NCBI GenBank assembly: GCA_020284085.1
Contig: JACEVL010000344.1
Location: 1,098,506 to 1,162,505 of the forward strand
Direction: 5' to 3'
Source of the DNA: Aporrectodea caliginosa
Taxonomy: Eukaryota; Annelida; Clitellata; Crassiclitellata; Lumbricidae
DNA length: 64,000 nt
Under the pieces are notes generated by a model that was not told where the DNA came from, did not search any database, and worked only from the letters and a program-made list of their open reading frames with translations. The translations under genes were made by a program, and so were the position numbers. The stretch's first letter is position 1. Every line of letters begins with the position of its first letter. Positions 12,501-20,949 of the stretch are shown here, in pieces.

Positions 12501-13589
12501 AATGATGATGTTGTGACGCAGTGAAGTGTAAACTGATTTTATAGCGCCTCTCGAAAGTGTTGTGCTCTAGCGACGGCATAAACGATATTGGCCTATGGTA
12601 AGAGACACAGGTTACAGCTTACGGTCATCCAATCGCCTTTGGCTGAAGCTCTGGTAAATTCAACTGATCTGGCTTGGTACCCGACGGCAGATTCAAAAGA
12701 TTGTCTTGCATAACTTGCAGGACAAGTCTGTCTAAATTCCTCCTTCTCTACTTTGATGCGTTACCTGGGTAGTCAGGAATTGTTCTCTGAGCATGTGGAG
12801 ACAGTATATCGAAAATGCCTTTATCACCCACGCTATATGCACCACTCGCTGTCTGCCAAAGCTGTCTGTATTCTGATGCATACATTCATATGTACTAGGT
12901 TGGGATAGGGTAATGCCAATTATGCGGGCCTCCTTTTCTTTCGGATCAATCAATTTCAATCCCTTTACACGCTGCAGCTCTGATAATTGGTGGAATTCCA
13001 AAGCAAAATCATAGAAGCTACAACTACAAGCGGGATAAGCAGCGTTGGTTGAGAGGTTTATAACAATTGCTCCTGTTATAATATATTTGAAACGCTACAT
13101 TGTCGCAGTAACAACGATAGCATTTGTTGTTACTATAGATATGAGTTGCGCGTGGATCGCGAGAGGGCTGATCTCCAGAATACAGCGAATGTCGAGAAGT
13201 TGAAGAGGGACATCAAGCGAATAGCAGGGACCCTGCAGCAGGGAGGCGGTCGAGGTGGCGCTAAGCCTCCGCCCTACAACACCGGTCCAGCCGTGTCGTC
13301 GTCTACTGGGGGTGGTGACCATTCGGCAGACAACGCCGCCGTGGGAGGAACGCGCAATGGCTACGACCCGCGGGGCATCGGAGGCGGCGGATACTGGGAC
13401 GATATGGACGCCTTCAAGCAGGAACTCGTTTCGTCACTCCGATCGGAAATACGAGAACTTATTGCCGATCTGACGTCATCGTCATCTAGACGCAACGTCA
13501 GAACGAGTCCGATCAACACTGCCACTTCCGGTTTGGCTCCACCACTGACCTCTGACCTCTACCAGACACACCTCTATACTCAGCTCTGA
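46..13589 (+). CDS. TRPC: TRPC-type cation channel, 3' part of gene (gene-level entry)
   Basis: Spliced gene, open at the window's left edge. Coding segments I can join by GT/AG borders and phase are 46?-483, 4545-5094, then 7022-7217 or 7989-8178, then 9270-9497, 9921-9959, 10589-10657, 12302-12417 and 13139-13589. The joined product covers the pre-S1 elbow, S1-S6, TRP domain, calmodulin/IP3-receptor-binding region and a coiled C-terminus. TRPC hallmarks seen are [11 protein letters not shown] before the membrane region, LGPLQISLG in the S4-S5 linker, the LFW pore-helix motif, NMLIAMM in S6 and [10 protein letters not shown] after S6. Members are tetrameric non-selective Ca2+/Na+ channels of the plasma membrane, gated downstream of phospholipase C. 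The N-terminal ankyrin repeats lie outside the window. The protein ends YTQL, which fits a class I PDZ ligand (S/T-X-hydrophobic), comparable to TRPC4/5. Subtype (TRPC1/4/5 versus 3/6/7-like) is not resolved. Confidence 0.93.
484..4544 (+). other. TRPC intron, no gene seen
   Basis: Intron between the S2-half exons. It holds a LINE/SINE-tail motif at about 1010-1066 (TATAAAGCGCTTCT with an ATACAAT-like tail), an AT-rich patch at 1615-1690 and an ATGTAT/ACATAC-rich patch at 2190-2460. The short open frames here show no family resemblance. Confidence 0.7.
1008..1066 (-). repeat. Short LINE/SINE 3'-tail remnant
   Basis: Read on the minus strand it gives agcgcttct...aagcgctttataaatgg followed by a tail-like AATACAATAC run. 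It belongs to the dispersed GCGC-TATA tail family seen at 39460-39515 and 55990-56066. Confidence 0.45.
4545..5094 (+). CDS. TRPC: TRPC exon: rest of S2, S3, S4, S4-S5 linker, S5, turret
   Basis: Acceptor TTGGACAG|GG at 4543-4544; donor CC|GTAAGA after 5094, leaving two codon bases. The translation continues S2 ([13 protein letters not shown]), then S3 ([20 protein letters not shown]), S4 ([19 protein letters not shown]), the conserved linker [17 protein letters not shown], and S5 ([20 protein letters not shown]). After S5 comes a roughly 45-residue turret rich in Ser, Thr and Ala that lacks the usual TRPC cysteines, ending FENAFDP just before the pore helix. Confidence 0.95.
5095..7021 (+). 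other. TRPC intron upstream of first pore exon
   Basis: AT-rich, no coding signal. It holds a tail-family remnant at 5552-5600 (atttatatagcgcc) and another at 6735-6805 with a (TTGTAA)-like tail. I searched for a third copy of the pore exon (the LFW...NMLIAMM pattern) and did not see one. Confidence 0.65.
7022..7217 (+). CDS. TRPC: TRPC pore/S6 exon, version A
   Basis: Acceptor TTTCAG at 7016-7021, donor GAG|GTAATT after 7217; 196 nt, the first base completing the preceding proline codon and the last closing a codon. It encodes [19 protein letters not shown] (pore helix and filter region), a loop [13 protein letters not shown], then S6 ending [16 protein letters not shown]. The S6 end QEIE matches the usual TRPC junction with the TRP domain (DHADxEWKF) in the next common exon. 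It is the partner of the similar exon at 7989-8178; the two have the same phases and replace one another. Confidence 0.93.
7218..7988 (+). other. Intron between the two alternative pore exons, with polypurine tract
   Basis: 770-bp spacer between pore exon versions A and B. Its second half (about 7668-7925) is nearly all purine on the + strand, with tandem GTGGAGGAGGAA-type 12-base units. A normal pyrimidine-rich acceptor (TGCTGTTCTCTTACAG) follows. Confidence 0.8.
7668..7925 (+). repeat. Polypurine minisatellite (GTGGAGGAGGAA-like)
   Basis: About 250 bp of G and A with few pyrimidines, resolving into 9-12-base units of gtggaggaggaa near 7805-7925. Mirror-repeat purine tracts of this kind can form triplex DNA. 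It lies 65-320 bp upstream of the second pore exon, so it could affect transcription or exon choice; that is inference. Confidence 0.85.
7989..8178 (+). CDS. TRPC: TRPC pore/S6 exon, version B (alternative to 7022-7217)
   Basis: Acceptor TCTTACAG at 7981-7988, donor GTG|GTAAGC after 8178; 190 nt, entering with one base of a split codon and leaving in phase 0, exactly like version A. It encodes [18 protein letters not shown] (pore helix and filter region), then [17 protein letters not shown] and S6 ending [16 protein letters not shown]. About 23 of 63 positions match version A, concentrated in TLFWxLFG and [11 protein letters not shown]. The GLYNV and YIE segments look more like TRPC3/6/7 and 4/5 pores than version A does. 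The last residues (NITV) depart from the usual QEIE/QLIA. If both exons were spliced together the frame would break, with TAA soon after the start of B, so they behave as mutually exclusive. No stop or splice defect is visible. Confidence 0.87.
8179..9269 (+). other. TRPC intron after pore exon B
   Basis: No further exon seen. It contains a tail-family remnant at about 8328-8360 (tatgtagcgcc) and short (GACA)n runs at 8925-8990. An open frame at 8575-8820 has no recognisable domain. Confidence 0.6.
9270..9497 (+). CDS. TRPC: TRPC exon: TRP domain and proximal C-terminus
   Basis: Acceptor TTTGCAG before 9270, donor AAG|GTTAGC after 9497; 76 codons, phase 0 at both ends. It starts [20 protein letters not shown], the TRPC TRP-box region, followed by the conserved proline stretch [16 protein letters not shown]. 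The TRP helix lies under the S4-S5 linker and couples gating to the pore. This exon joins either pore exon in frame. Confidence 0.95.
9498..9920 (+). other. TRPC intron with (TC)n microsatellite
   Basis: A (TC)n run starts right after the donor (about 9505-9561) and continues as imperfect TCTCTGCCTTTG units to about 9605. The remainder is AT-rich without coding signal. Confidence 0.8.
9921..9959 (+). CDS. TRPC: TRPC micro-exon, 13 codons
   Basis: Flanked by CTGTTCAG and GTAAGT, 39 nt, phase 0 on both sides, encoding [13 protein letters not shown]. No domain. It keeps the frame between the TRP-domain exon and the next small exon and could be skipped without a frameshift, so it may be optional. 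I chose it on splice sites and frame alone. Confidence 0.6.
9960..10588 (+). other. TRPC intron, nothing seen
   Basis: AT-rich stretch without repeats of note or coding signal. Confidence 0.55.
10589..10657 (+). CDS. TRPC: TRPC small exon ending in NKYK
   Basis: Acceptor CATTTGCAG, donor AAG|GTAGAA; 23 codons, phase 0 on both sides. The last residues NKYK join to [11 protein letters not shown] of the next exon, recreating the YKDVMRRLV start of the TRPC calmodulin/IP3-receptor-binding region. That junction is the best support for this exon. Confidence 0.8.
10735..10742 (+). repeat. 8-bp target site duplication, left (ATATACAG)
   Basis: ATATACAG directly precedes the TAGGCTGACC terminus and is repeated exactly at 11561-11568 after the other terminus. 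An 8-bp duplication is the hAT hallmark. Confidence 0.9.
10743..11560. mobile_element. hAT-superfamily DNA transposon, short non-autonomous copy
   Basis: 818-bp element bounded by inverted termini: left TAGGCTGACCAGATATTGGA, right (read inward) TAGGCTGACCAGACATCCCG. Both ends carry repeated AAAACCGGGAC/CCCGGGAC motifs, as subterminal transposase-binding repeats do. It is flanked by exact 8-bp duplications ATATACAG. Inside, on the minus strand, is the N-terminal BED-type zinc finger of a hAT transposase with a frameshift; the catalytic part is missing. A related terminus lies at 23416-23525. Confidence 0.9.
10948..11177 (-). pseudogene. Remnant of hAT transposase N-terminus (BED-type zinc finger)
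   Basis: Starts [11 protein letters not shown] at 11177 and reads through a finger with C-x2-C ([15 protein letters not shown]) and H-x-N-DH (HINDHI), as in ZBED/hAT transposases. After HIATT the frame shifts by one base near 11010. The shifted frame continues with [20 protein letters not shown], the usual Ser-rich linker. The rest of the transposase is absent. Confidence 0.75.
11561..11568 (+). repeat. 8-bp target site duplication, right (ATATACAG)
   Basis: Exact repeat of 10735-10742, directly after the right terminus of the hAT element. Confidence 0.9.
12040..12285 (+). repeat. GAT/GTT trinucleotide-rich region
   Basis: Imperfect (GAT)n, (GTT)n and (GCT)n runs over about 245 bp within the TRPC intron, ending about 15 bp before the acceptor of the 12302 exon. 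Confidence 0.85.
12302..12417 (+). CDS. TRPC: TRPC exon: calmodulin/IP3-receptor-binding region
   Basis: Acceptor TGTTAG before 12302, donor CG|GTAGGT after 12417, leaving two bases of an arginine codon. It encodes [17 protein letters not shown] followed by the acidic [20 protein letters not shown]. This basic-amphipathic then acidic pattern is the TRPC CIRB segment, where calmodulin and the IP3 receptor compete in characterised members. Confidence 0.95.
12418..13138 (+). other. Last TRPC intron
   Basis: Contains a short (GAC)n run at 12479-12500 and a tail-family remnant near 12535 (ttttatagcgcctctc). Nothing coding seen. Confidence 0.6.
13139..13589 (+). CDS. TRPC: TRPC terminal exon with coiled-coil and PDZ-ligand end
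   Basis: Acceptor TTACTATAG before 13139; its first base completes arginine. The exon encodes [13 protein letters not shown]...[13 protein letters not shown], a heptad-like helix that fits the TRPC C-terminal coiled coil. A Gly-rich linker, a second helix ([20 protein letters not shown]) and a Ser-rich tail follow. The stop is TGA at 13587-13589. The last four residues are YTQL, a class I PDZ ligand pattern; scaffold binding is inference. Confidence 0.93.
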
Positions 13590-15551
13590 TCTCCAACGAA
13601 ACGCAGTGGTTGCCGTCAAGAGGCTTCGAATCGGTTTCTCAGCTAAAGTTCTTTAAGGCAAATACTATAAGAGATGCTTCAGTTAACCACAGCTTATCTT
13701 TTATTAATCTTATTCAATTATTCAATTATTGATCTTAATCATTGTAATTTTATTCGATTAATACTTTATCGATAGAGATGGAATCAGCTCACCCATGAAT
13801 TCTTTCATTAGCAGTGCTCCACTGATTCAGGGTCGCTATGTTAATTCCGAACGCCTTCATTTCGACATTTCTGACAGGAAATACTTCGGAAAGTTTGAAT
13901 CGATTTCCTAGCTTCACTTTGTCATAGGAACTGCGGCTATAATGTAATGTAATCCATACATTTAAATAGGCCTATATCGCATTTTAAGAGAAGACAATAG
14001 AACAACAGTATTGGATATGACGTCGTAGAAGGTAAAACGACGATCGACATTAACTTTGACTTCAAGTAACGTGAAGCTGTGAAGGAATTACTTGTGATAA
14101 TTATAATAGGGCAAAGTAGGGCTGGAACTAAATAGGCTTTTGCCAACTCTTCGCCTGCAGTCACCTTTCAGAGACTCTTAGCTAAGAGACTGAAGTGAGC
14201 GCCATCGATTTATGCCTTGTTGGTTAAAATGTTGGTTAGCTACCGGTGCATAGCTATTTAGGAAAACAGTTTATTGTTTCTTTTTAATCTCAATGCCGTT
14301 TTCATCGTCAGAAGCGTTCGAAAGTCATACTATCACTGACACAGAATTGCATAACTGAACCGAAATCTAAAACCTTCATTGATATATATATTCAGTTGCA
14401 TCTATGGCTGTGAACCATTATATAAATTTATTGACATTTATTATTTTCACGTCGTCATCAAGCTGATGGTCCAATCAGGGCCGACACGCTTCAGACAAAG
14501 TGGTAAAAATAATAATAATAATAATCTTTTCTTTAATTAAGCGCCTGACAAACGCACTGCCCTGTACATTTACATGTTATGCAATTTAAATCTTAACTAC
14601 TAACAGAACAGACAGCCTGCAATACAAAGCAAAGCAAGGGCTGGTCCAAAACTACTGATCTCTTCTCATTGGCACATAAACCGGCCTTTTTCTGGCCAGT
14701 ACATGATCGGCTAACGGTCGTACAGTCCATGTTCGTTATTTCATTTCAACGCATTTTCAACACATGACTAGGCCTACATGACTGTATACACAGAAGAAGC
14801 GTGACCCGGTGACGTGTTTTTTTTCCAAATCGGCCTATCCACCACATGGCAAAAAATTAGTGTCATGCAATTTGAAAGAAAAAAGTTACAAACTAGTAAT
14901 CAAACAACAAGAAAACATTTATTTTACGTGCCTATGTTTACCAGTAGCCTATATTTACCTTCGTAGGCTACAGAACAATGAATTGAAGAATTTGCTAAAT
15001 CAGCAAGTGATTCCGAACTTTGCACCCATCTGTAGCTATAGGCCCTACATTCGGAACACTATTGAAACTCTGTTCTTAATCGACGTTCAACACTTCTTCA
15101 TCTTTCTTCAGATATTTTAGACATATTTTCTCAACGTTCAACCATAATATGAACTGTGACCACAAAGACATATTCTGAAAAATCATCTCCTGGTTCTTGT
15201 GATCACATGCAGCATGACAATTTTATTTCCCTGACATCATTAATTTTATCCTATTCATATAATATCTAACCCTTTGCCGACAAAGGAAATGTTTTCACTA
15301 CCCCGTCACAACCGCATATATTTGGCAAAAACAGCCGAAAATTTAATTTCAACTAATCATTATCTTGACATAATTATAGACATAAGGTGAACACCATTCC
15401 GAGCATTTTATATCTTCCTTCATTCCCTCTGTCCAGGTTTTGGAGAAAATATTGAGGCATTCAAAGTTACCCCAAACCGTAGCACAAACATCTGATATAT
15501 TTTCACGTTCAAGACAATCTACAACACAACATACATGTACGTTGAGTGAGC

Positions 15552-15555
<4 letters not shown>
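13590..15555 (+). other. Intergenic between convergent channel genes, no gene seen
   Basis: AT-rich, with a short (AAT)n at 14505-14525 and no recognisable coding frame. Confidence 0.6.

Positions 15556-15640
<85 letters not shown>
15556..15640 (+). repeat. (AT)n microsatellite
   Basis: About 84 bp of uninterrupted AT dinucleotides. Confidence 0.98.
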
Positions 15641-15641
<1 letters not shown>

Positions 15642-15810
15642 ATTGATGAAAATAATTCTTGCTTAAATAGAAATTGGATTGATAAAAATAATTCTTGCTT
15701 AAATAGAAGTTGGATTGATGAAAATAACTCTTGATTAAATAGAAGTTGGATTGATGAAAATAACTCTTGCCTAAATGGAAGTTGGATTGATGAAAATACT
15801 TCTTGGCCGC
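15638..15810 (+). repeat. 36-bp tandem repeat, about 4.5 copies
   Basis: Unit approximately ttggattgatgaaaataa followed by ytcttgcttaaatagaag, directly after the (AT)n. Beyond it (15808-15860) a second short repeat with CCGCTCCGAATT recurs three times. A 26-bp duplication (ttattaccggtaatcagga) lies at 15885-15927. Confidence 0.85.
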
Positions 15811-16789
15811 TCCGAATTAACCGCTCCGAATTGTCCGCTCCAAATTGCTCGGTCCCGAATTATAATCCTATTCATATATTATTTATTACCGGTAATCAGG
15901 ATATTATTTATTACCGGTAATCAGGAATGCCACTAAACATTATACACACTGAATGACGGCGAGCGACATATTGCGCAGTGTGCATACTAGAGGAAAGAAT
16001 GCTTCAGCAAGTCAGATGAGACTGTGAGACAATGACTAGACTATGTCAATGCGGCATTGTATGCCGTATCGTCTTTTAATTTAATCAGCTGGAGGTGGTT
16101 TAAAATTCCCTTACTAGAATTGTTACATTTTCTTATAAAAGAAACGGAGTGAATTGCATTTTGAATCAAAATTTGACGAGAAAGCATTACATACTCATCC
16201 CCACAATAGCATGCAACGAGAAAGCATTACGAGATAGCATGCAACACCACGTGCACCCATGCGACTTTCTAAAACACCTGCAGTACTCACTTATTTTTTG
16301 GCAGTCTTTCAAACTGTCTGTATTTGGAACCGTCTGCAACAAAAGGCTTGAAGTACCAAATCGTTGATAACACCCTGTGCACTATCACTTGTCAGGGCTC
16401 AATATTTCACTTATGCCTCTGCATGACTCCATTTCGGCACCTAACAAATGTTCGTCCAATCCTCACATTCAGATTTACTGCGTTGTCAATTTGCAGGCCA
16501 CCATAACAACTGTTCAGAAAAGTGATTTTGCTAAATGCTTCTGCGATTGGTGACGCTTTCAAGAGGCGTGATTGGCTGAGCTAAAAATAGCTAATAAGAA
16601 CAGGCGAAGATTTAGACGAAAGTGTAAATGCCTTAACGAGCAAGTAGGGCCTACTGGAGAAGATCGAGTTTGTAGAATCGCGAAACAGACGAGAGAACAG
16701 CGTTATGCAATTCGCGAACCGATTACTTCTGTTATAGATAGATATTCGTTTTATTTTCTGACAGGTTGACAGACCGCAACCATTTACAG

Positions 16790-17384
16790 TAGAAATATGC
16801 TAAATAATTAAATAAAACACAAACAAACAAAATCAGACAGGTGTGCAGTCAGGTGAGAATTAGGGCAAGCGTTTGTAAAGTACACGAGGGATAAAGTTCT
16901 TCACATCCTTAGCAGGCAGTTCAAAGTTATGACGTCTTGGGCGGAGGTTGTATCGTCGTTGTACGATTGGTGGAAATAACCCTCGCAAGACATGGCAGTC
17001 ATTCCTAATAACTGCTTGGAGCAGTCGCTCTTCAGCTGCACCCACCATCTCCTCCACGCCCGGCGATCGCGGTGGGATGAAACCCATCCTCTGCATCCTC
17101 TGCACCAGACGCTCAAGTCTGGAACGGTCCTCAGCGCTGGCGTAGCCCCACCAGGCAGGGGCGGCATAGAGGAGACGGGCCACGGCGGTGGCCCAAGCCA
17201 CCTCGTGCAGACCAGTTTGAGAGAGGCCATGCGTCCTCAAGACCCTCAACGCGTGAAGCGAACCTGAGCACGCACTGAGAATGTCACAAACCTGGTTGGT
17301 TGCTTTCAGATCGCTGCGGATGGTGACTCCGAGAATTACCATTGAGGTTACTCGCTCCATGCCGATCAGAGGTGGTGGAAGCAT
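16790..17384 (-). mobile_element. CR1/L2-like LINE, 3' fragment (end of ORF2)
   Basis: The minus-strand frame 16860-17384 reads LPPPLIGMERVTSMVILGVT at its start, then a region with AWATAVARLLYAAPAWWGYA and ends YNLRPRRHNFELP. These are the region after the reverse transcriptase and the end of ORF2 in CR1-like non-LTR elements. The fragment is truncated at its 5' side (near 17385). A short AT-rich 3' region follows to about 16790. A diverged relative lies at 44049-44531. Confidence 0.8.
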
Positions 17385-17576
17385 ATGTTATGTCAGCCAC
17401 TAGATGACTGTACACCTTGGATAAGTAGAGTTAGGAATGAAATGTTTCTTAAAGTACATGTTTTTCCAAAACTATTTGACTATATACACAAGAATTGTTT
17501 GTAAAAACTCTAACAGCACAACGTCTGATGACTACAGATATTAACTTCAGAGGGAATTCATTCAGAGGTGGCACAG

Positions 17577-19940
17577 TTAGTTATTGTCTTGGATATGTTC
17601 AACCTCGATGATGACTTTGCCCCTATTTCCTTTCTCTGGTGATTTGACGATCATATTGGTCGCCAGAGTACGACGACAGCGCCACCTATGAATGGCTCTG
17701 CGCCACGGAAAAGCTACGAACAGAAGCAATGTCTCTGCATCGATGCTTTCTTCGAGCCTTTCCATCAACATAAGGACGTCTTTCAATTCAGGTGACAGCA
17801 CTCGATCAGCCACTGAGCCAGCCAGACCAGTCAGCAGACTCAGCATGATGACACTGGCCATGACGACATAGACGAAATAAGTTATCACAACCTGATCGAC
17901 CATTGGATCAGGCAAAGCATTATCGCCCATCATCAGTCGAAAAGTACCGAATACGGCGTGCAATGGCTGGTCGAACGGAAACTTCTTTTTCCCTAGGCAT
18001 TCGGGATCGTTTACAGCGTATTGGAAAGTCAAAGCGAAGACCGAAGCAACGGTAATGAATAAGGATGAAAACTGCATCAGAATCTTTCCCATCTTGCACA
18101 TGCTGATGACGAAATGGCCGCCGAATTGGTGGACGCGTGTTCCATAGAGTATGGACAAAACTCGGAAGGTGACAGCCAAGACGACAAGTACTACGATCAA
18201 AGACATGAACACATACTTAATGCTCGCTGTGGTTGCGTCCAATACTTCGTTGCCTTTGTCGTATATCTTGAGGGCAACGAGCATTGAGACAAAGCAGGAG
18301 GAGAGGATGTTGAGCTGTCGAGCGATGTACGACATCGGAATACGTCTTCTGAAGACTCGTCTGATGGACAGTCGCAGATGAGGACAGTTCTGATAGAAGT
18401 ACTGAAGATGAAGAAACGTCAGTCTCATCACCGCATCGAACACCACAACAAAGACGGAACCGCCCACCAACATGGCAACGACAGCCATCTGAAAGAGTCC
18501 CAGACTCTTCGGTGCTTTAGCCATGGTCGACAGAACATCAAAACCACAGACCTCGCTCATCTTGCATAATGAAATGGCGCTTACATCTAATGTGTTGTTG
18601 TAGGCATCTAACCAATTCGAAGACGATGGCTGAGGACAGTTGGTTTCGTTGGTCATTTCAGCATTCAAAGTGTCTGCTGTGCTTTCGAATATCGACCAGT
18701 AAGTGATCTTCAGAAGATCGGATACATCCAGCAATCCGATTATGCTGACGTACATTACAAGCAGCGCCCACAGCATCACGTTGAGAAGAAAGAAGATATT
18801 CACCATGCGCGAATTGACTTTGATTTTGGCATCAATCCAGTTTTTCAGCAACGAACAATTCGTGATGCTGTTCACTTCGTCTTGGCTCATCGCCATCAGG
18901 TCTCGTGTATAGAGAATCGAAAGCAGGAAGTTCTGCTCCTGTAACACGTCTCCGTCTTCGTACAGCGACATATCATAGTGAGACAAAGTGAAGCCAGACG
19001 AATGGCTCTGAACGGCGGGAGTAACGCCGTCTCCTGCACCGCCGTCCATGGCGAGATCACTGGCTATGAATACCTGGTCAATGCCAAGAACCATCTTCGT
19101 CTGGCGAAGGATTCCCTCCGTCTCCAGGATCTTGGTGAAGTAGAGAGGAGACCCGACCATGATGGCCAACTCAAGGCCACTCAGACCTCTCTCGTTTCGA
19201 CATTTCGACAGGACGGACCTCACAGCCGATGCACCGAAGACCCGAAGCAAGACGTCGAAACACGAATTAGCTGAACGACTGTCTTCGGAGGTCGATAAAT
19301 GGGCCAAGTAGTGGAATACGTTGCATCCGCTTTGATCGGTGGCCGTCAGAATCGTCGGTTGATACTCGAAAAACACTTGGACGAGATTGACGTTGTTACT
19401 GAGCGCCGCAAACAGCAGAGGAAGTCTTATATCATTAGATCCCTTGCAATGGATGTTCCAGGAATATGTCATGAAGTGTACGATGTAAAAGATCGGAGTC
19501 AGGAACAAGTAGGAAGGAAGCAAGACGATCAGGTAGACGAATAGAGTCACAACGCCTTTAGAGCATCTTACGAAGAGATGAGCATCTGCATTGATTGGCT
19601 TGCGATTGACTTCTGCCTTTCCAAGAAGAAGGCAGCGGTATAGCAGAGGATCCGAGTCTTTTAAGCTGTTCAGAATTCTGAGAACAAGTGGAACATTTCC
19701 TCCCATAATCAATCGATAAAAGAGCAACTTACTCATGCCACTGACAGAGGATTCGGATCTTCGAATGAATGTCGACTGTTTAATTCCAAAGTAATTCCTC
19801 AGTTCCTCCGTCGCCTGAAGACATAGTCCATCCCAAGAGTTTTCTAAATCACGATTCTGTTGCTGCTTCGTATCATCAAGCGACAGTCCTGACACTTCTG
19901 TTCCGTCGTTGAGCGGAAAAACCTTTATCCTATTTGCCAT
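17577..19940 (-). CDS. Intronless TRP-superfamily channel, TRPA/TRPV-like, 787 aa
   Basis: ATG at 19940 (MANRIKVF; the in-frame bases upstream lack an ATG), stop at 17577-17579. Residues 70-260 are ankyrin-like (for example LPLLFAALSNNVNLVQVFFE, CNVFHYLAHLS, SGLELAIMVGSPLYFTKILE). A roughly 34-residue hydrophobic stretch (127-160) interrupts them, which is unusual for the family. Six C-terminal membrane segments follow, at about 378-402, 484-503, 541-560, 575-598, 620-640 and 686-710, with an S1-S2 loop holding Asn-Glu-Thr at 431. Between the last two is a pore loop with HAVFGTFRLMMGD, resembling TRPV/TRPA filters (G-M-G-D/E), and S6 ends LLTGLAGSVADRV, like TRPA1's LLIGLAV. It should be a plasma-membrane cation channel. 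The subfamily is unassigned. It is convergent with the TRPC gene; the absence of introns suggests an ancient retrocopy or lineage expansion (inference). Confidence 0.85.
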   Translation of the reverse strand: MANRIKVFPLNDGTEVSGLSLDDTKQQQNRDLENSWDGLCLQATEELRNYFGIKQSTFIRRSESSVSGMSKLLFYRLIMGGNVPLVLRILNSLKDSDPLLYRCLLLGKAEVNRKPINADAHLFVRCSKGVVTLFVYLIVLLPSYLFLTPIFYIVHFMTYSWNIHCKGSNDIRLPLLFAALSNNVNLVQVFFEYQPTILTATDQSGCNVFHYLAHLSTSEDSRSANSCFDVLLRVFGASAVRSVLSKCRNERGLSGLELAIMVGSPLYFTKILETEGILRQTKMVLGIDQVFIASDLAMDGGAGDGVTPAVQSHSSGFTLSHYDMSLYEDGDVLQEQNFLLSILYTRDLMAMSQDEVNSITNCSLLKNWIDAKIKVNSRMVNIFFLLNVMLWALLVMYVSIIGLLDVSDLLKITYWSIFESTADTLNAEMTNETNCPQPSSSNWLDAYNNTLDVSAISLCKMSEVCGFDVLSTMAKAPKSLGLFQMAVVAMLVGGSVFVVVFDAVMRLTFLHLQYFYQNCPHLRLSIRRVFRRRIPMSYIARQLNILSSCFVSMLVALKIYDKGNEVLDATTASIKYVFMSLIVVLVVLAVTFRVLSILYGTRVHQFGGHFVISMCKMGKILMQFSSLFITVASVFALTFQYAVNDPECLGKKKFPFDQPLHAVFGTFRLMMGDNALPDPMVDQVVITYFVYVVMASVIMLSLLTGLAGSVADRVLSPELKDVLMLMERLEESIDAETLLLFVAFPWRRAIHRWRCRRTLATNMIVKSPEKGNRGKVIIEVEHIQDNN

Positions 19941-20800
19941 CGTTTTGAAATATAGCGTGATTCTAACTTGCAACTCTTCCTTATCCTAGCCTTCAAATTA
20001 GAAATTATTCACAAGGGAAAGCTAACAGAAATAGTGATCAAAACGGACACCTAGTATCGTAAGCCCTACATGCAGGAATCAGCGTTTCGCAGCATACGCA
20101 GTGAGTTATATACCGAATGAACTCAACTAACAGCAGCTGACGATGACAATGAGCAGCAGAGCCATTCTCTCCAAAATCAATGACCGCACAAGTTGTTGCA
20201 AGAACGATTAGCGCACATTAGCACATAGTCCGATATTTGTGAATGGCAGTAATATCAATGCGCATGCATCTAGATATTTGTTAGTTCTGCAGCTCTAGTG
20301 AGAACAGCATACTGGCCTTCTATCGGGATAATTTTGCTGCTGCAGGAAGCGCGTTCGCAGAACAATACGGACGCAAATTCATATCGGTGGATTAATGCAA
20401 CTAATGTTGTTCCAACATGAAAGCTAACGATCCTGTCGTGTTTACCTTTCAGTGTCCGACAGTTATTGACCGCCGCAATGTTTTCTGCATAGATACGATA
20501 TTTACTGCACAGTAAATGTACAGGTTTTTATATAGCGACCGTGTGGCCTCGATCCTGCTAGTTAAATATCTGTGTCAATGAATTGATCTGATGAGAGCCT
20601 TCACCACCGCTGTGTGTTTGAATGGACGCTACGCCATCTAAGGTTCCCGTGAACGCCCGATAATATTTAAATAAAATTATCTTAAATAATCCAGCATCGG
20701 TTGGCAAATGGCGATCCTCACGATCTCTAACACATGACTTGGTAGCCGTCGGTAGATCTGCTGAAATGATCTGCCTAATTCGTCACACCTTTTTCCTGAG
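19941..20800. other. Upstream region of the intronless TRP gene
   Basis: No coding frame recognised. A weak tail-family motif occurs near 20527 (ttatatagcgacc). I see no convincing TATA or initiator assignment. Confidence 0.5.
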
Positions 20801-20945
20801 GTCTCTTTTTCCACTATCTGCGAGTGATTTGGGTGTTATCATGGACGAGGGATTAACCTTCTCAGAGCATATGGAAAGAGTAAGTGGAACGTGTTTTATC
20901 ACATGCGCCGCATTCGCACGATCCGCCTTACGCTTACAACTCAAA
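20800..20945 (+). mobile_element. LINE fragment, region after reverse transcriptase, frameshifted
   Basis: The frame reads SDLGVIMDEGLTFSEHMERV then CF. A one-base loss in a T run shifts it, and the next frame continues YHMRRIRTIRLTL. The LGVxxDxxLxFxxHxxxV...CFYHxRxIRxIR pattern is typical of the segment after the reverse transcriptase in CR1/L2-like elements. Both ends are lost; a TCATCATGA-type repeat follows directly. Confidence 0.7.
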
Positions 20946-20949
20946 CCTG

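Noticed and set aside
18703..19544. Plus-strand open frames opposite the TRP-like gene
   Set aside because: Shadows of the 787-residue minus-strand coding sequence, with no domains of their own.
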